Positions 1 to 5,414 of a DNA stretch of 7,335 bases are shown piece after piece. The notes beneath the pieces were generated by a model. The model saw only the letters and a list, made by a program, of their open reading frames with translations. It was not told where the DNA came from and ran no database searches. This stretch comes from an uncultured Ignavibacteria bacterium. Lineage in GTDB: Bacteria > Bacteroidota > Ignavibacteria > Ignavibacteriales > Ignavibacteriaceae. Both the position numbers and the translations under genes were made by a program. Numbering within the stretch: the stretch's first letter is position 1; the number at the start of each line of letters is the position of its first letter. Location: positions 1-7,335 of the forward strand of contig CALKUG010000244.1 in the NCBI GenBank assembly GCA_937996765.1, in the 5' to 3' direction.

Positions 1-501
1 GTTGAAGGACTCAGAGATTTAGGTCCTGCGATAAGTCCATTTAACTCATTTTTGTTGTTACAGGGATTAGAGACTCTTTCGCTACGCATCGACCGTCACG
101 GAGAAAACGCTCAGAAATTAGCACAGTGGCTTGAAGCAGATTCGCGTGTTGAGTGGGTTTGGTATCCTGGATTGAGTTCACATCCTTCGCACGAAATCGC
201 AAAACACTATCTGCGTAAAGGTCTGTTTGGTTCGATGTTGGCATTTGGTGTAAAGGGCGGACTCGAAGCCGGAAAACAATTTGTTGATAGCGTTAAACTC
301 GCAAGCTTACTCGCAAACGTTGGTGATGCTAAAACATTGGTTATACACCCTGCATCAACTACGCATCAGCAGTTAAGTGAGCAGGAACAAAAGGATTCCG
401 GTGTAACCCCTGATATGATACGTGTTTCAGTAGGACTGGAACACATCGATGATATCATTCACGATTTTGACCAAGCGCTCACAAAAGCTGTCAATCAGTA
501 G
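1..501 (+). CDS. metY: O-acetylhomoserine sulfhydrylase (MetY), C-terminal 166 residues, 5' end outside window
   Basis: This is the C-terminal part of a PLP-dependent Cys/Met-metabolism enzyme of the MetY type, which in the cytoplasm converts O-acetylhomoserine plus sulfide to homocysteine and acetate. The frame is open from base 1 to a TAG at 499-501. The fragment carries family hallmarks: GPAISPFNSFLLLQGLETL followed by a conserved RIDRH, then VEWVWYPGLSSHP, then HPASTTHQQLSEQEQ (the substrate-carboxylate region near the C-terminus), and finally RVSVGLEHIDDIIHDF. The GLETLSLR and STTHQQL wording fits MetY better than cystathionine gamma-synthase or beta-lyase. The PLP lysine lies upstream of the window. 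The gene ends 12 bases before a tRNA-Cys and in the same direction as cysK, with no room for a terminator before the tRNA, so read-through is likely. A generic transsulfuration enzyme is the main alternative. Confidence 0.93.
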   Translation, partial: VEGLRDLGPAISPFNSFLLLQGLETLSLRIDRHGENAQKLAQWLEADSRVEWVWYPGLSSHPSHEIAKHYLRKGLFGSMLAFGVKGGLEAGKQFVDSVKLASLLANVGDAKTLVIHPASTTHQQLSEQEQKDSGVTPDMIRVSVGLEHIDDIIHDFDQALTKAVNQ

Positions 502-513
502 GATTGTGAAGAA

Positions 514-586
514 GGCGGTGTAGCCAAGTGGTTTAAGGCGAAGGTCTGCAAAACCTTTACCATCGGTTCGAATCCGATCACCGCCT
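514..586 (+). tRNA. tRNA-Cys (anticodon GCA)
   Basis: A full cloverleaf can be folded by hand. The acceptor stem GGCGGTG (514-520) pairs perfectly with CACCGCC (579-585), and the discriminator base is T586, as expected for tRNA-Cys. The D stem is GCC/GGC (523-525/537-539). The anticodon stem AAGGT/ACCTT (541-545/553-557) closes the loop CTGCAAA, with anticodon GCA at 548-550. The T stem ATCGG/CCGAT (562-566/574-578) closes the loop TTCGAAT. The variable loop has 4 bases. The 3' CCA is not encoded, since the acceptor end is followed by CGCA, so it must be added after transcription. It lies 12 bases after metY and 39 bases before cysK, and is probably excised from a shared transcript. Confidence 0.97.
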
Positions 587-612
587 CGCAATTAGTAATT
601 TATTTTCAAAAC

Positions 613-618
613 AAAGGA
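613..618 (+). promoter_or_regulatory. ribosome binding site of cysK
   Basis: AAAGGA lies 7 bases before the ATG at 626. It supports this start. The short space back to the tRNA (587-625) shows no obvious leader hairpin or riboswitch. Confidence 0.6.
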
Positions 619-625
619 AAACACG

Positions 626-1537
626 ATGAAATACAATAGCATATTAGAAACCATTGGAAATACTCCGCACATCAGACTCAATAACCTCTACAAAAATGAT
701 GTGGAAGTATGGTATAAACTTGAGAAAGCAAATCCCGGTGGAAGTATCAAAGATAGAATTGCTTTGGCAATGATTGAGGATGCTGAGCAAAAGGGTTTGT
801 TAACTCCTGAGACTGTAATTGTTGAACCAACTTCGGGTAACACAGGAATTGGATTGGCTTTAGTTGCAGCTGTTAAAAAATACAAATTGTTGTTAGTGAT
901 GCCGGAATCAATGTCGGTCGAACGCAGACGTTTAATGGCTTCATACGGTGCCCAACTCGAATTAACGCCGCGTGAAAAGGGAATGCCCGGTGCAATAGCT
1001 CGTGCTAAAGAAATTGTAGAAAGCACTCCAAACACTTGGATGCCCATGCAATTTGATAACCCCGCAAATACTAAGGTGCATAGAGAAACCACCGCTCAAG
1101 AAATATTGGCTGATTTCCCTGAAGGTATTGATTACTTGATTACAGGCGTAGGCACTGGTGGGCATATCACCGGTGTTGCAGAAGTACTGAAAGAAAAATT
1201 TCCTGCACTAAAAGTCTATGCGGTTGAGCCGGAGCTTTCGCCTGTGCTGAGCGGAGGCAAGCCAGGTCCCCACCCTATTCAAGGTATAGGAGCGGGATTT
1301 ATTCCATCAATTCTTAAGACTGAGCTTTTGGATGGTGTAATACAAGTAAGTAAAGATGAAGCATTCGAGTTTGCGGTTCGTGCTGCAAAAGAAGAAGGAA
1401 TATTTATCGGAATTTCATCGGGAGCAACTCTTGCAGCAGTTAATAAAAAACTGAGCGAAATACCGGCGGGTAGCAAGGTTCTTGCATTTAATTATGATAC
1501 CGGTGAGAGATATCTTTCGATAGAAGGACTTTTTTAA
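626..1537 (+). CDS. cysK: cysteine synthase (O-acetylserine sulfhydrylase)
   Basis: This is a fold-type II PLP enzyme that makes L-cysteine from O-acetylserine and sulfide in the cytoplasm. The 303-residue length is usual for CysK/CysM. The PLP lysine is K42 in NPGGSIKDRIA. The substrate-binding loop TSGNTG is at 69-74, MQF with Q142 follows, the glycine-rich PLP-phosphate loop GVGTGGHITG is at 174-183, and GISSGA at 262-267 supplies the serine that contacts the pyridine nitrogen. The C-terminus shows the usual DTGERYLS. The N-terminal ILETIGNTPHIRL fits the family and supports the ATG at 626. The gene follows tRNA-Cys by 39 bases and metY by 124 bases on the same strand, and ends 18 bases before a strong hairpin. 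CysK versus CysM cannot be settled by eye. Cystathionine beta-synthase is unlikely because the regulatory domain is absent. Confidence 0.94.
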   Translation: MKYNSILETIGNTPHIRLNNLYKNDVEVWYKLEKANPGGSIKDRIALAMIEDAEQKGLLTPETVIVEPTSGNTGIGLALVAAVKKYKLLLVMPESMSVERRRLMASYGAQLELTPREKGMPGAIARAKEIVESTPNTWMPMQFDNPANTKVHRETTAQEILADFPEGIDYLITGVGTGGHITGVAEVLKEKFPALKVYAVEPELSPVLSGGKPGPHPIQGIGAGFIPSILKTELLDGVIQVSKDEAFEFAVRAAKEEGIFIGISSGATLAAVNKKLSEIPAGSKVLAFNYDTGERYLSIEGLF

Positions 1538-1555
1538 AACAGTTGTTTAAAACAA

Positions 1556-1590
1556 AAAAGGTTGTCTCAAATAATTTGAGACAACCTTTT
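1556..1590. terminator. bidirectional intrinsic terminator between cysK and the rhodanese gene
   Basis: Bases 1556-1571 and 1575-1590 form a perfect 16-bp inverted repeat with loop TAA. The stem begins AAAAGG and ends CCTTTT, so each strand has a run of T at its 3' arm. It lies 18 bases after the cysK stop and 32 bases beyond the convergent rhodanese stop, and can serve both genes. The 3' T run is only four bases long on the + strand, so part of it must pair within the stem. Confidence 0.88.
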
Positions 1591-1622
1591 GGATGTTTCT
1601 TTGTTTCAATTATTTTCTAATC

Positions 1623-2048
1623 TTATTCGAGCGGCAATCCGTTATTGCTCCAGCTGATAACACCACCTGAAATGTTTACAGCATTGTATCCATTTTGTTC
1701 TAAAATTTTCTGTGCCTGACCGCTTCTGTTTCCTGAACGACAAAAAACAAGAATCTTTTTTTCCTTTTTTGTCTTTAATTCGTTCAGACGATTGTTCAAT
1801 TCTTGCAAGGGAATGAGGAGCGAATTTTTTATGTGTCCGCTCTGGTATTCGCCAACGGTACGTACATCTAAAACAACTACAGAAGAATCGCTGGTCATAA
1901 GTGAGTAAGCGTCTTTAGCAGAAATTGTTTTATTTGGGTCATTGCTGTTCGATGCAAAAAGGTAAAATACAACACCCAAAGCGAGTGCAAGAGTTATTAA
2001 AGTGCTTCCGTTTAGCTTCATTTTTAACGTTTCCATTAACTTGTTCAT
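1623..2048 (-). CDS. membrane-anchored single-domain rhodanese
   Basis: This is a single rhodanese domain behind an N-terminal hydrophobic segment. With the start at ATG 2048 the protein has 141 residues. A transmembrane or uncleaved signal stretch covers about residues 15-32 (STLITLALALGVVFYLF), then a short polar linker, then the domain at about 41-141. The rhodanese features are VVVLDVRTVGEY, SGHIKNSLLIPL and the active loop CRSGNRS, where the Cys (residue 103 from this start) would carry the persulfide. The CH-like GGVISWSNNGLPLE end is typical. The domain is probably held at the outer face of the inner membrane. In-frame ATGs at 2036 and 2021 are alternatives: the one at 2021 has a GGAA 9 bases upstream, while 2048 has no Shine-Dalgarno. 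All starts keep the hydrophobic segment. Family members act in sulfane-sulfur transfer, but the partner here is unknown. Confidence 0.88.
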   Translation of the reverse strand: MNKLMETLKMKLNGSTLITLALALGVVFYLFASNSNDPNKTISAKDAYSLMTSDSSVVVLDVRTVGEYQSGHIKNSLLIPLQELNNRLNELKTKKEKKILVFCRSGNRSGQAQKILEQNGYNAVNISGGVISWSNNGLPLE

Positions 2049-2126
2049 AGTATTCAATTCATTAATTTAAATTAACTGTTCTTTATTGAGATAATTGAAT
2101 GATAAGATGTTTAGTTCCAATTATGG

Positions 2127-2145
2127 TTTCAACACTTTTATGAAA
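2127..2145. repeat. short inverted repeat in the rhodanese/marR divergent intergenic region
   Basis: TTTCA (2127-2131) and TGAAA (2141-2145) form an inverted repeat with a 9-base spacer, 22 bases before the TATAAT box of the marR-like gene. It could be an autoregulatory operator, but arms this short occur by chance in A+T-rich DNA. Confidence 0.2.
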
Positions 2146-2166
2146 TTATTAGTACGAAAACGATGT

Positions 2167-2172
2167 TATAAT
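2167..2172 (+). promoter_or_regulatory. candidate -10 element of the marR-like gene
   Basis: A perfect TATAAT lies 30 bases before the ATG at 2203. I find no convincing -35 hexamer at 16-18 bases upstream, so support is limited to the -10 match and its position in a divergent intergenic region. Confidence 0.35.
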
Positions 2173-2202
2173 AGTATGTTGTTGTAGTATTTTTAAGTGA
2201 GT

Positions 2203-2844
2203 ATGGAAAAACAGACATCTTATATACCATTGATTGAACAATGGGAGCTCTATTTAAACGCCGGTGGAGTTCCTGATGTTGAGCATTTTGCTGTTTGGGT
2301 ATTAACCCAGCGAAAAGATGAGATGCCATCATCAGAGAAAAAGAAACAGCTTATGGAGTACTTTGATACTCACGGGGCGGAAACCGGTAATATTGTATCA
2401 AGTGCAAAGGCAGGATATTTTATCTCCCGTTTACAAAAATTCACAAAACATGCCTCAAAAAAAATCTTTGATAGTTTAGGGTACAGTAGTTCCGAAGAAT
2501 TTGCCATGCTCGCTTTGTTGGATAGTAGGGGAGAATGTGGCAAAAAAGAACTCATACATGAAAATTTACTCGAAGTAACCACAGGAATGGATATACTAAA
2601 AAGAATGCTGAGCATGGGTTGGGTGATTGAACAAGTAAACCCCGAAGATAAACGACAGAGATTGTTGCGAATTACCGAAACGGGAAAGAAAAAATTATTC
2701 GAAACCTACAACAATTTGAGTATTGTACCTGATGTATTGGCTGATTTAACTTCGGATGAGCGCGAAGTACTTACGAAACTGTTGATGCATTTAGACTCAT
2801 TCCATACCACGCGCTATCAAAATGAAGTTAAAAAGAAAAGGTGA
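2203..2844 (+). CDS. MarR-family winged-helix transcriptional regulator with N-terminal extension
   Basis: This is a 213-residue predicted DNA-binding protein. Residues about 70-205 fit a MarR domain: a dimerisation helix (about 71-92), a helix-turn-helix (about 112-138, with recognition helix near VTTGMDILKRMLSMG), and a wing containing NPEDKRQRLLRITETGKKKL. The pattern DKRxRLLxITExG is the family signature. The first 65 residues (WELYLNAGG, VEHFAVWVL) form an N-terminal extension of a kind I associate with Bacteroidota MarR proteins; its role is unknown. The ATG at 2203 is preferred over a GTG two codons upstream, though neither has a strong Shine-Dalgarno. The gene converges on the pirin gene with only 19 bases between stops and no visible terminator. 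MarR proteins are usually dimeric repressors released by small ligands or oxidants. Cys112 is the only cysteine I see, so a thiol switch is possible but unproven. Confidence 0.82.
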   Translation: MEKQTSYIPLIEQWELYLNAGGVPDVEHFAVWVLTQRKDEMPSSEKKKQLMEYFDTHGAETGNIVSSAKAGYFISRLQKFTKHASKKIFDSLGYSSSEEFAMLALLDSRGECGKKELIHENLLEVTTGMDILKRMLSMGWVIEQVNPEDKRQRLLRITETGKKKLFETYNNLSIVPDVLADLTSDEREVLTKLLMHLDSFHTTRYQNEVKKKR

Positions 2845-2863
2845 TTATTAAACTATCTCTGCA

Positions 2864-3586
2864 CTAAAAAACCAGGGGGACTTCCATCAAAAGAATCTCA
2901 GAGTCTTGCGCAAGTGCTTTAATAGAAATTGAAACTACATCTGAGATTTCCATTCCGTCTCTGCGATTGAGAACTTGACCATCGATTTCAAATGTACCTT
3001 CTAAAACAAAAGCATAGAATCCACTTACACTTTCACCTTTAACGGAAGCTTCGGTTTTGAACCCTTCATCAAATAATCCTAAATAGAACCAAGCATCCTG
3101 GTGAATCCAAACACCTGCATCATCTTTCGAAGGCGAGAGTACCTGAAGCAGTCTGTTCCGTTTATCTTCTTTGCTCACTGTAATTTGATCGTATCTTGGT
3201 GTTACATCCCGAGTACGAGGAATAACCCAAATTTGCAGAAATTTTCCAATTTGGTCTGCATTTCCGTTATGCTCGCTGTGCAGAATACCCGAACCGGCAC
3301 TCATTACTTGGATTTCTCCTGTGGTAATTACCGTCTCATTTCCCATACTATCTTTATGTTTTAATGCACCCTCGAGCGGGATACTGATAATTTCCATGTT
3401 GTTATGAGGATGTGTGCTAAATCCTGTACCACCGGCTATGGTATCGTCATTCAACACTCTCAAAGCACCAAAATGGATGCGATTTGGGTCGTAGTATTCC
3501 GCAAAGCTAAATGTATGGTACGAATCCAACCATCCGTGCTGTGCGTGTCCGCGGGTTTCGGCTTTATGTATATTATAAGTTGCCAT
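2864..3586 (-). CDS. pirin family protein (YhaK/bicupin type)
   Basis: This is a 240-residue protein with two cupin halves, the usual length for bacterial short pirins such as YhaK and YhhW. The metal-binding set of the N-terminal cupin is complete: H59 and H61 in STHPHNNMEI, and H103 and E105 in GILHSEHN. The N-terminus (RGHAQHGWLDSYHTFSFAEYYDP) and FGALRVLNDD are strongly conserved family text. The C-terminal half (about 150-240) is the degenerate cupin, with GFYAFVLEGTFEIDGQ. Some bacterial pirins have quercetinase activity and others act as redox-related regulators, so the substrate here is not predictable. The ATG at 3586 is supported by an AAGGA 10 bases upstream (3597-3601). The convergent neighbour is a MarR-type regulator, a common companion of pirin genes. 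Confidence 0.93.
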   Translation of the reverse strand: MATYNIHKAETRGHAQHGWLDSYHTFSFAEYYDPNRIHFGALRVLNDDTIAGGTGFSTHPHNNMEIISIPLEGALKHKDSMGNETVITTGEIQVMSAGSGILHSEHNGNADQIGKFLQIWVIPRTRDVTPRYDQITVSKEDKRNRLLQVLSPSKDDAGVWIHQDAWFYLGLFDEGFKTEASVKGESVSGFYAFVLEGTFEIDGQVLNRRDGMEISDVVSISIKALAQDSEILLMEVPLVF

Positions 3587-3596
3587 AATGTTCTCG

Positions 3597-3601
3597 TCCT
3601 T
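3597..3601 (-). promoter_or_regulatory. ribosome binding site of the pirin gene
   Basis: On the - strand AAGGA lies 10 bases before the ATG at 3586. The spacing is slightly long but acceptable. Confidence 0.5.
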
Positions 3602-3629
3602 ATCTCGTTTAATGCTTAAAACTTAAACT

Positions 3630-3645
3630 TATGTCTAAACACATA
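3630..3645. promoter_or_regulatory. candidate operator overlapping the pirin -10
   Basis: TATGT (3630-3634) and ACATA (3641-3645) are a perfect 5-bp inverted repeat around CTAAAC. It overlaps the proposed -10 hexamer at 3642-3647, where a bound repressor such as the neighbouring MarR-like protein could block transcription. The arms are short and A+T-rich, so chance is a real possibility. Confidence 0.25.
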
Positions 3646-3671
3646 TACAATATAAAACTTAAATTTCTCAA
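3642..3671 (-). promoter_or_regulatory. candidate sigma70-like promoter for the pirin gene
   Basis: On the - strand TTGAGA (3666-3671) is followed by 18 bases and then TATATG (3642-3647), matching the -35 consensus at 5 of 6 and the -10 at 4 of 6. The expected transcript would have a leader of about 50 bases before the ATG at 3586. Confidence 0.35.
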
Positions 3672-3707
3672 AAAAAATTCCACAAAACGTAAGTAATCAA
3701 GGGAAAG

Positions 3708-4265
3708 TTATTCTTCGAATCTCGCGAGGAAAAGGGCAGAGCCGCCAATAATACGGTTGGGTTCTATTCCAAATGCCGCAATATCGGCTTCAAGAGATTC
3801 GATAGAACGTTGTATAACAATCACGCCACCGGGTGTGCAAAAATCGTTATTGATAAGATTGTGGTAAATGGTATGAATATCGTTCGAGGCGAACGGGGGG
3901 TCTGCAAAAATAAAATCGTATTGTTTATGCGATTTCATCGAACTCAAACCTAATGCATCGGTACGCATAACGGTAGTTCGGTTTTGCACTTGTAGGGTTG
4001 CAATGTTTTTTTCGAGAATGGGGATTGCATGAGAGCCGTTTTCAACAAAGGTGATATGTTCGGCACCACGACTAAGGGCTTCGAGACCAATTGAGCCCGA
4101 GCCGGAATAGAGGTCTAATACTTTTGCATCATATATCGGGAAGCGGTGAACGATTATGTTAAATAGAGTTTCACGCATTCTGTCGGTCATAGGGCGAGTA
4201 GCCAAACTCTGCGGGGTTTCAATAAGCCTACGTTTAAACTCTCCGGAAATTATACGCAATCTCAC
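3708..4265 (-). CDS. rsmD: 16S rRNA (guanine966-N2)-methyltransferase RsmD
   Basis: This is a class I SAM-dependent methyltransferase that modifies G966 of 16S rRNA during small-subunit assembly. The 185-residue length is normal. The N-terminus (MRLRIISGEFKRRLIETP, then RPMTDRMRETLFNII) is the RsmD pattern for rRNA recognition. The SAM-binding motif I is at 49-68 (VLDLYSGSGSIGLEALSRGA), with an acidic residue in VEN at 75. The catalytic DPPF is at 122-125, diagnostic of N2-guanine/N6-adenine-type methyltransferases. The start is a GTG at 4265 whose first bases overlap the upstream stop (GTGA), so translation is probably coupled to that gene. Starting here gives the conserved N-terminus, and AACTGAAAG lies upstream as a weak ribosome site. 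No clear terminator hairpin follows before the pirin promoter region. Confidence 0.95.
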   Translation of the reverse strand: MRLRIISGEFKRRLIETPQSLATRPMTDRMRETLFNIIVHRFPIYDAKVLDLYSGSGSIGLEALSRGAEHITFVENGSHAIPILEKNIATLQVQNRTTVMRTDALGLSSMKSHKQYDFIFADPPFASNDIHTIYHNLINNDFCTPGGVIVIQRSIESLEADIAAFGIEPNRIIGGSALFLARFEE

Positions 4266-5182
4266 AAGTGAACACTTTCAGTTAAACGTAGGGCTGTTCC
4301 CAAAGCAGGAATAAATGCGGGTGCTTCACCAACAAGCTCCGAGGGAATTTCAACACCGCCGTGTGTTAGCTCCAGTAAAGAGATTTCAGTAACTTTTAGA
4401 TAATGGGGGAATTCAGTATTACGACATGTTTGAGAAAAATCACCTACGCAATACGTAGTAATTTCCTCATTTGGAGTTATCAAATAATTCAGTGGTTCCT
4501 GAGCTAAAAGACTTGTTAATGCAGAATAAACATCCGGGGTAAGTTTGGCATTAATTGTTCGCATAAAGAGAATCTGACCGCCAACAACCAAATACACCAA
4601 CATCCCTTCTTCCGTAGGATGCATTACTAAAAACTTTGCTAATGTATTATTTTCAAAATTCGTTATAGCTCGTATAGAAGCAAGTGTAGAGTGCTCAACC
4701 GCTTTTAACTTTATTCCAAGCTCGTCACAAACTCTATTAATTGTAACTAAAATTCGCTTGTTAATTGCGGCAGTTGATATATCGTTAGGCGTAATAGAAT
4801 TTCTGAATAAAGATATAGCAAGATCATCCTCTTGTGTGTAGGGAGCAAGTAATGAATAATTCCACCTAATTTCTTCAATGAGGTCACCTGTTGAAAATCC
4901 ACGGGGTTCTTGCATCATTGCATGAAGAAAAAATGCGGGAGAAATTGAAACAGAAGTTGGGTGATAAGTGAGGGGGGCCTGCAAATTAAGAAATTGAACA
5001 CCTTCTTCAATCAAAGAATAAAGCTGTTCTTCGGAATATTCTCTGATAAACGTGGTTGATTCGGGGTAGGAATAAGTAGCCGTGGAAACAATTTCCACTG
5101 CTGAGGCACTATGCCTCATCTCAACAAAACGCATCCCTTTTTCAGAGATACTCAAACCCGAAACCAAGAGTATATCGCTCAT
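4262..5182 (-). CDS. PilM/DUF3822-like protein of unknown function
   Basis: The function of this 306-residue protein is not known. Its layout resembles the actin-like fold of PilM and of the DUF3822 proteins that often precede rsmD in Bacteroidota. The first strand pair is LLVSGLSISEKGMRFVEM (5-22). Residues 78-125 (VSISPAFFLHAMM, DLIEEIRWNYSLLAPY) recall the PilM stretch in which a conserved helix carries ExxIRWE-like residues. Residues 145-175 end in LKAVEHSTLASIRAI, recalling the PilM xVDxxxLALxRA segment. Residues 184-210 (FLVMHPTEEGMLVYLVVGGQILFMRTI) match the second phosphate-loop strands, and FIPALGTALR at 290-299 matches the PilM AIGLALR end. The canonical glycine-rich ATP loops are weak, so nucleotide binding is doubtful. 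There is no signal peptide or membrane segment. No pilN/pilO gene is adjacent, which argues against a type IV pilus role. It overlaps rsmD by 4 bases. Confidence 0.75.
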   Translation of the reverse strand: MSDILLVSGLSISEKGMRFVEMRHSASAVEIVSTATYSYPESTTFIREYSEEQLYSLIEEGVQFLNLQAPLTYHPTSVSISPAFFLHAMMQEPRGFSTGDLIEEIRWNYSLLAPYTQEDDLAISLFRNSITPNDISTAAINKRILVTINRVCDELGIKLKAVEHSTLASIRAITNFENNTLAKFLVMHPTEEGMLVYLVVGGQILFMRTINAKLTPDVYSALTSLLAQEPLNYLITPNEEITTYCVGDFSQTCRNTEFPHYLKVTEISLLELTHGGVEIPSELVGEAPAFIPALGTALRLTESVHL

Positions 5183-5209
5183 CTGTACTAAAAAATTAAT
5201 TTGTTACGC

Positions 5210-5238
5210 AATATACTCTTTGGCGGGGTAATCGTAAA
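5210..5238 (-). promoter_or_regulatory. candidate promoter for the PilM/DUF3822-like gene and rsmD
   Basis: On the - strand TTTACG (5233-5238) is followed by exactly 17 bases and TATATT (5210-5215), matching sigma70 hexamers at 4 of 6 and 5 of 6. A leader of only about 20 bases would precede the ATG at 5182. It lies just beyond the hairpin that ends the upstream unit. Confidence 0.4.
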
Positions 5239-5246
5239 AATAATTT

Positions 5247-5262
5247 AACACTATTTAGTGTT
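5247..5262 (-). terminator. hairpin at the end of the small-ORF unit, possible weak terminator
   Basis: On the - strand AACACT and AGTGTT form a 6-bp stem with loop AAAT (or 7 bp with a 2-base loop). It is followed by AAATTATTTTTAC, a broken T tract. The stem is A+T-rich, so termination would be weak. The stop codon TAA of the small ORF (5255-5257) falls inside the hairpin. Confidence 0.4.
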
Positions 5263-5401
5263 TACGTACCATTCGTAGCATTTTGATATTAATAACCAGA
5301 AACCGAAAAAGCTGCCAAATCAAATTTACTCTCAAAGATCGAGTTAATTTTGTGGGTACTGCAGCGTAATAATTCTGACCAAAAGGATTTCTTACAATCA
5401 T
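5255..5401 (-). CDS. small basic protein of 48 residues, downstream of the SQR-like gene
   Basis: This 48-codon frame runs ATG (5401) to TAA (5255-5257) and is shorter than usual gene-calling cut-offs. AGGAG (5408-5412) sits 6 bases before the ATG, one of the best Shine-Dalgarno matches in the window, and the ATG is only 13 bases after the oxidoreductase stop, so co-translation on one mRNA is likely. The peptide starts MIVRNPFGQNYYAAVP. Its second half has a hydrophobic/basic periodicity (SLRVNLIWQLFRFLVINI, then KMLRMVRKH) suited to an amphipathic helix lying on a membrane or against a partner. It has nine Lys/Arg and no Asp or Glu. I do not recognise a family. It could help the SQR-like enzyme bind the membrane or be a subunit of it, but this is inference. 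A chance frame is the alternative. Confidence 0.62.
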   Translation of the reverse strand: MIVRNPFGQNYYAAVPTKLTRSLRVNLIWQLFRFLVINIKMLRMVRKH

Positions 5402-5407
5402 TTTAAA

Positions 5408-5412
5408 CTCCT
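5408..5412 (-). promoter_or_regulatory. ribosome binding site of the small basic ORF
   Basis: AGGAG on the - strand with a 6-base spacer to ATG 5401. This site is the main sequence evidence that the small frame is translated. Confidence 0.65.
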
Positions 5413-5414
5413 AT

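Noticed and set aside
52..501. TTG at 52 as the start of a separate protein
   Set aside because: The frame is open to base 1 and the upstream residues (EGLRDLGPAISPFNS) are conserved MetY text, so this is the end of a longer gene.
587..625. Possible riboswitch or T-box before cysK
   Set aside because: Only 39 bases separate the tRNA from the ATG, with no stem that could form an aptamer or antiterminator.
688..1092. Open frame of 134 codons on the - strand across cysK
   Set aside because: It lies wholly inside a well-conserved cysK frame, has no recognisable domain and reads as low-complexity antisense. It is a shadow of the cysK coding bias.
2049..2057. TTG extension of the rhodanese start
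   Set aside because: It adds only three residues with no Shine-Dalgarno, and ATG 2048 or a later ATG is more likely.
2845..2863. Terminator between the marR-like and pirin genes
   Set aside because: Only 19 bases are present and no hairpin or T tract is visible.
3101..3619. Open frames on the + strand inside the pirin gene
   Set aside because: They are antisense to strongly conserved pirin residues and have no family resemblance or ribosome site.
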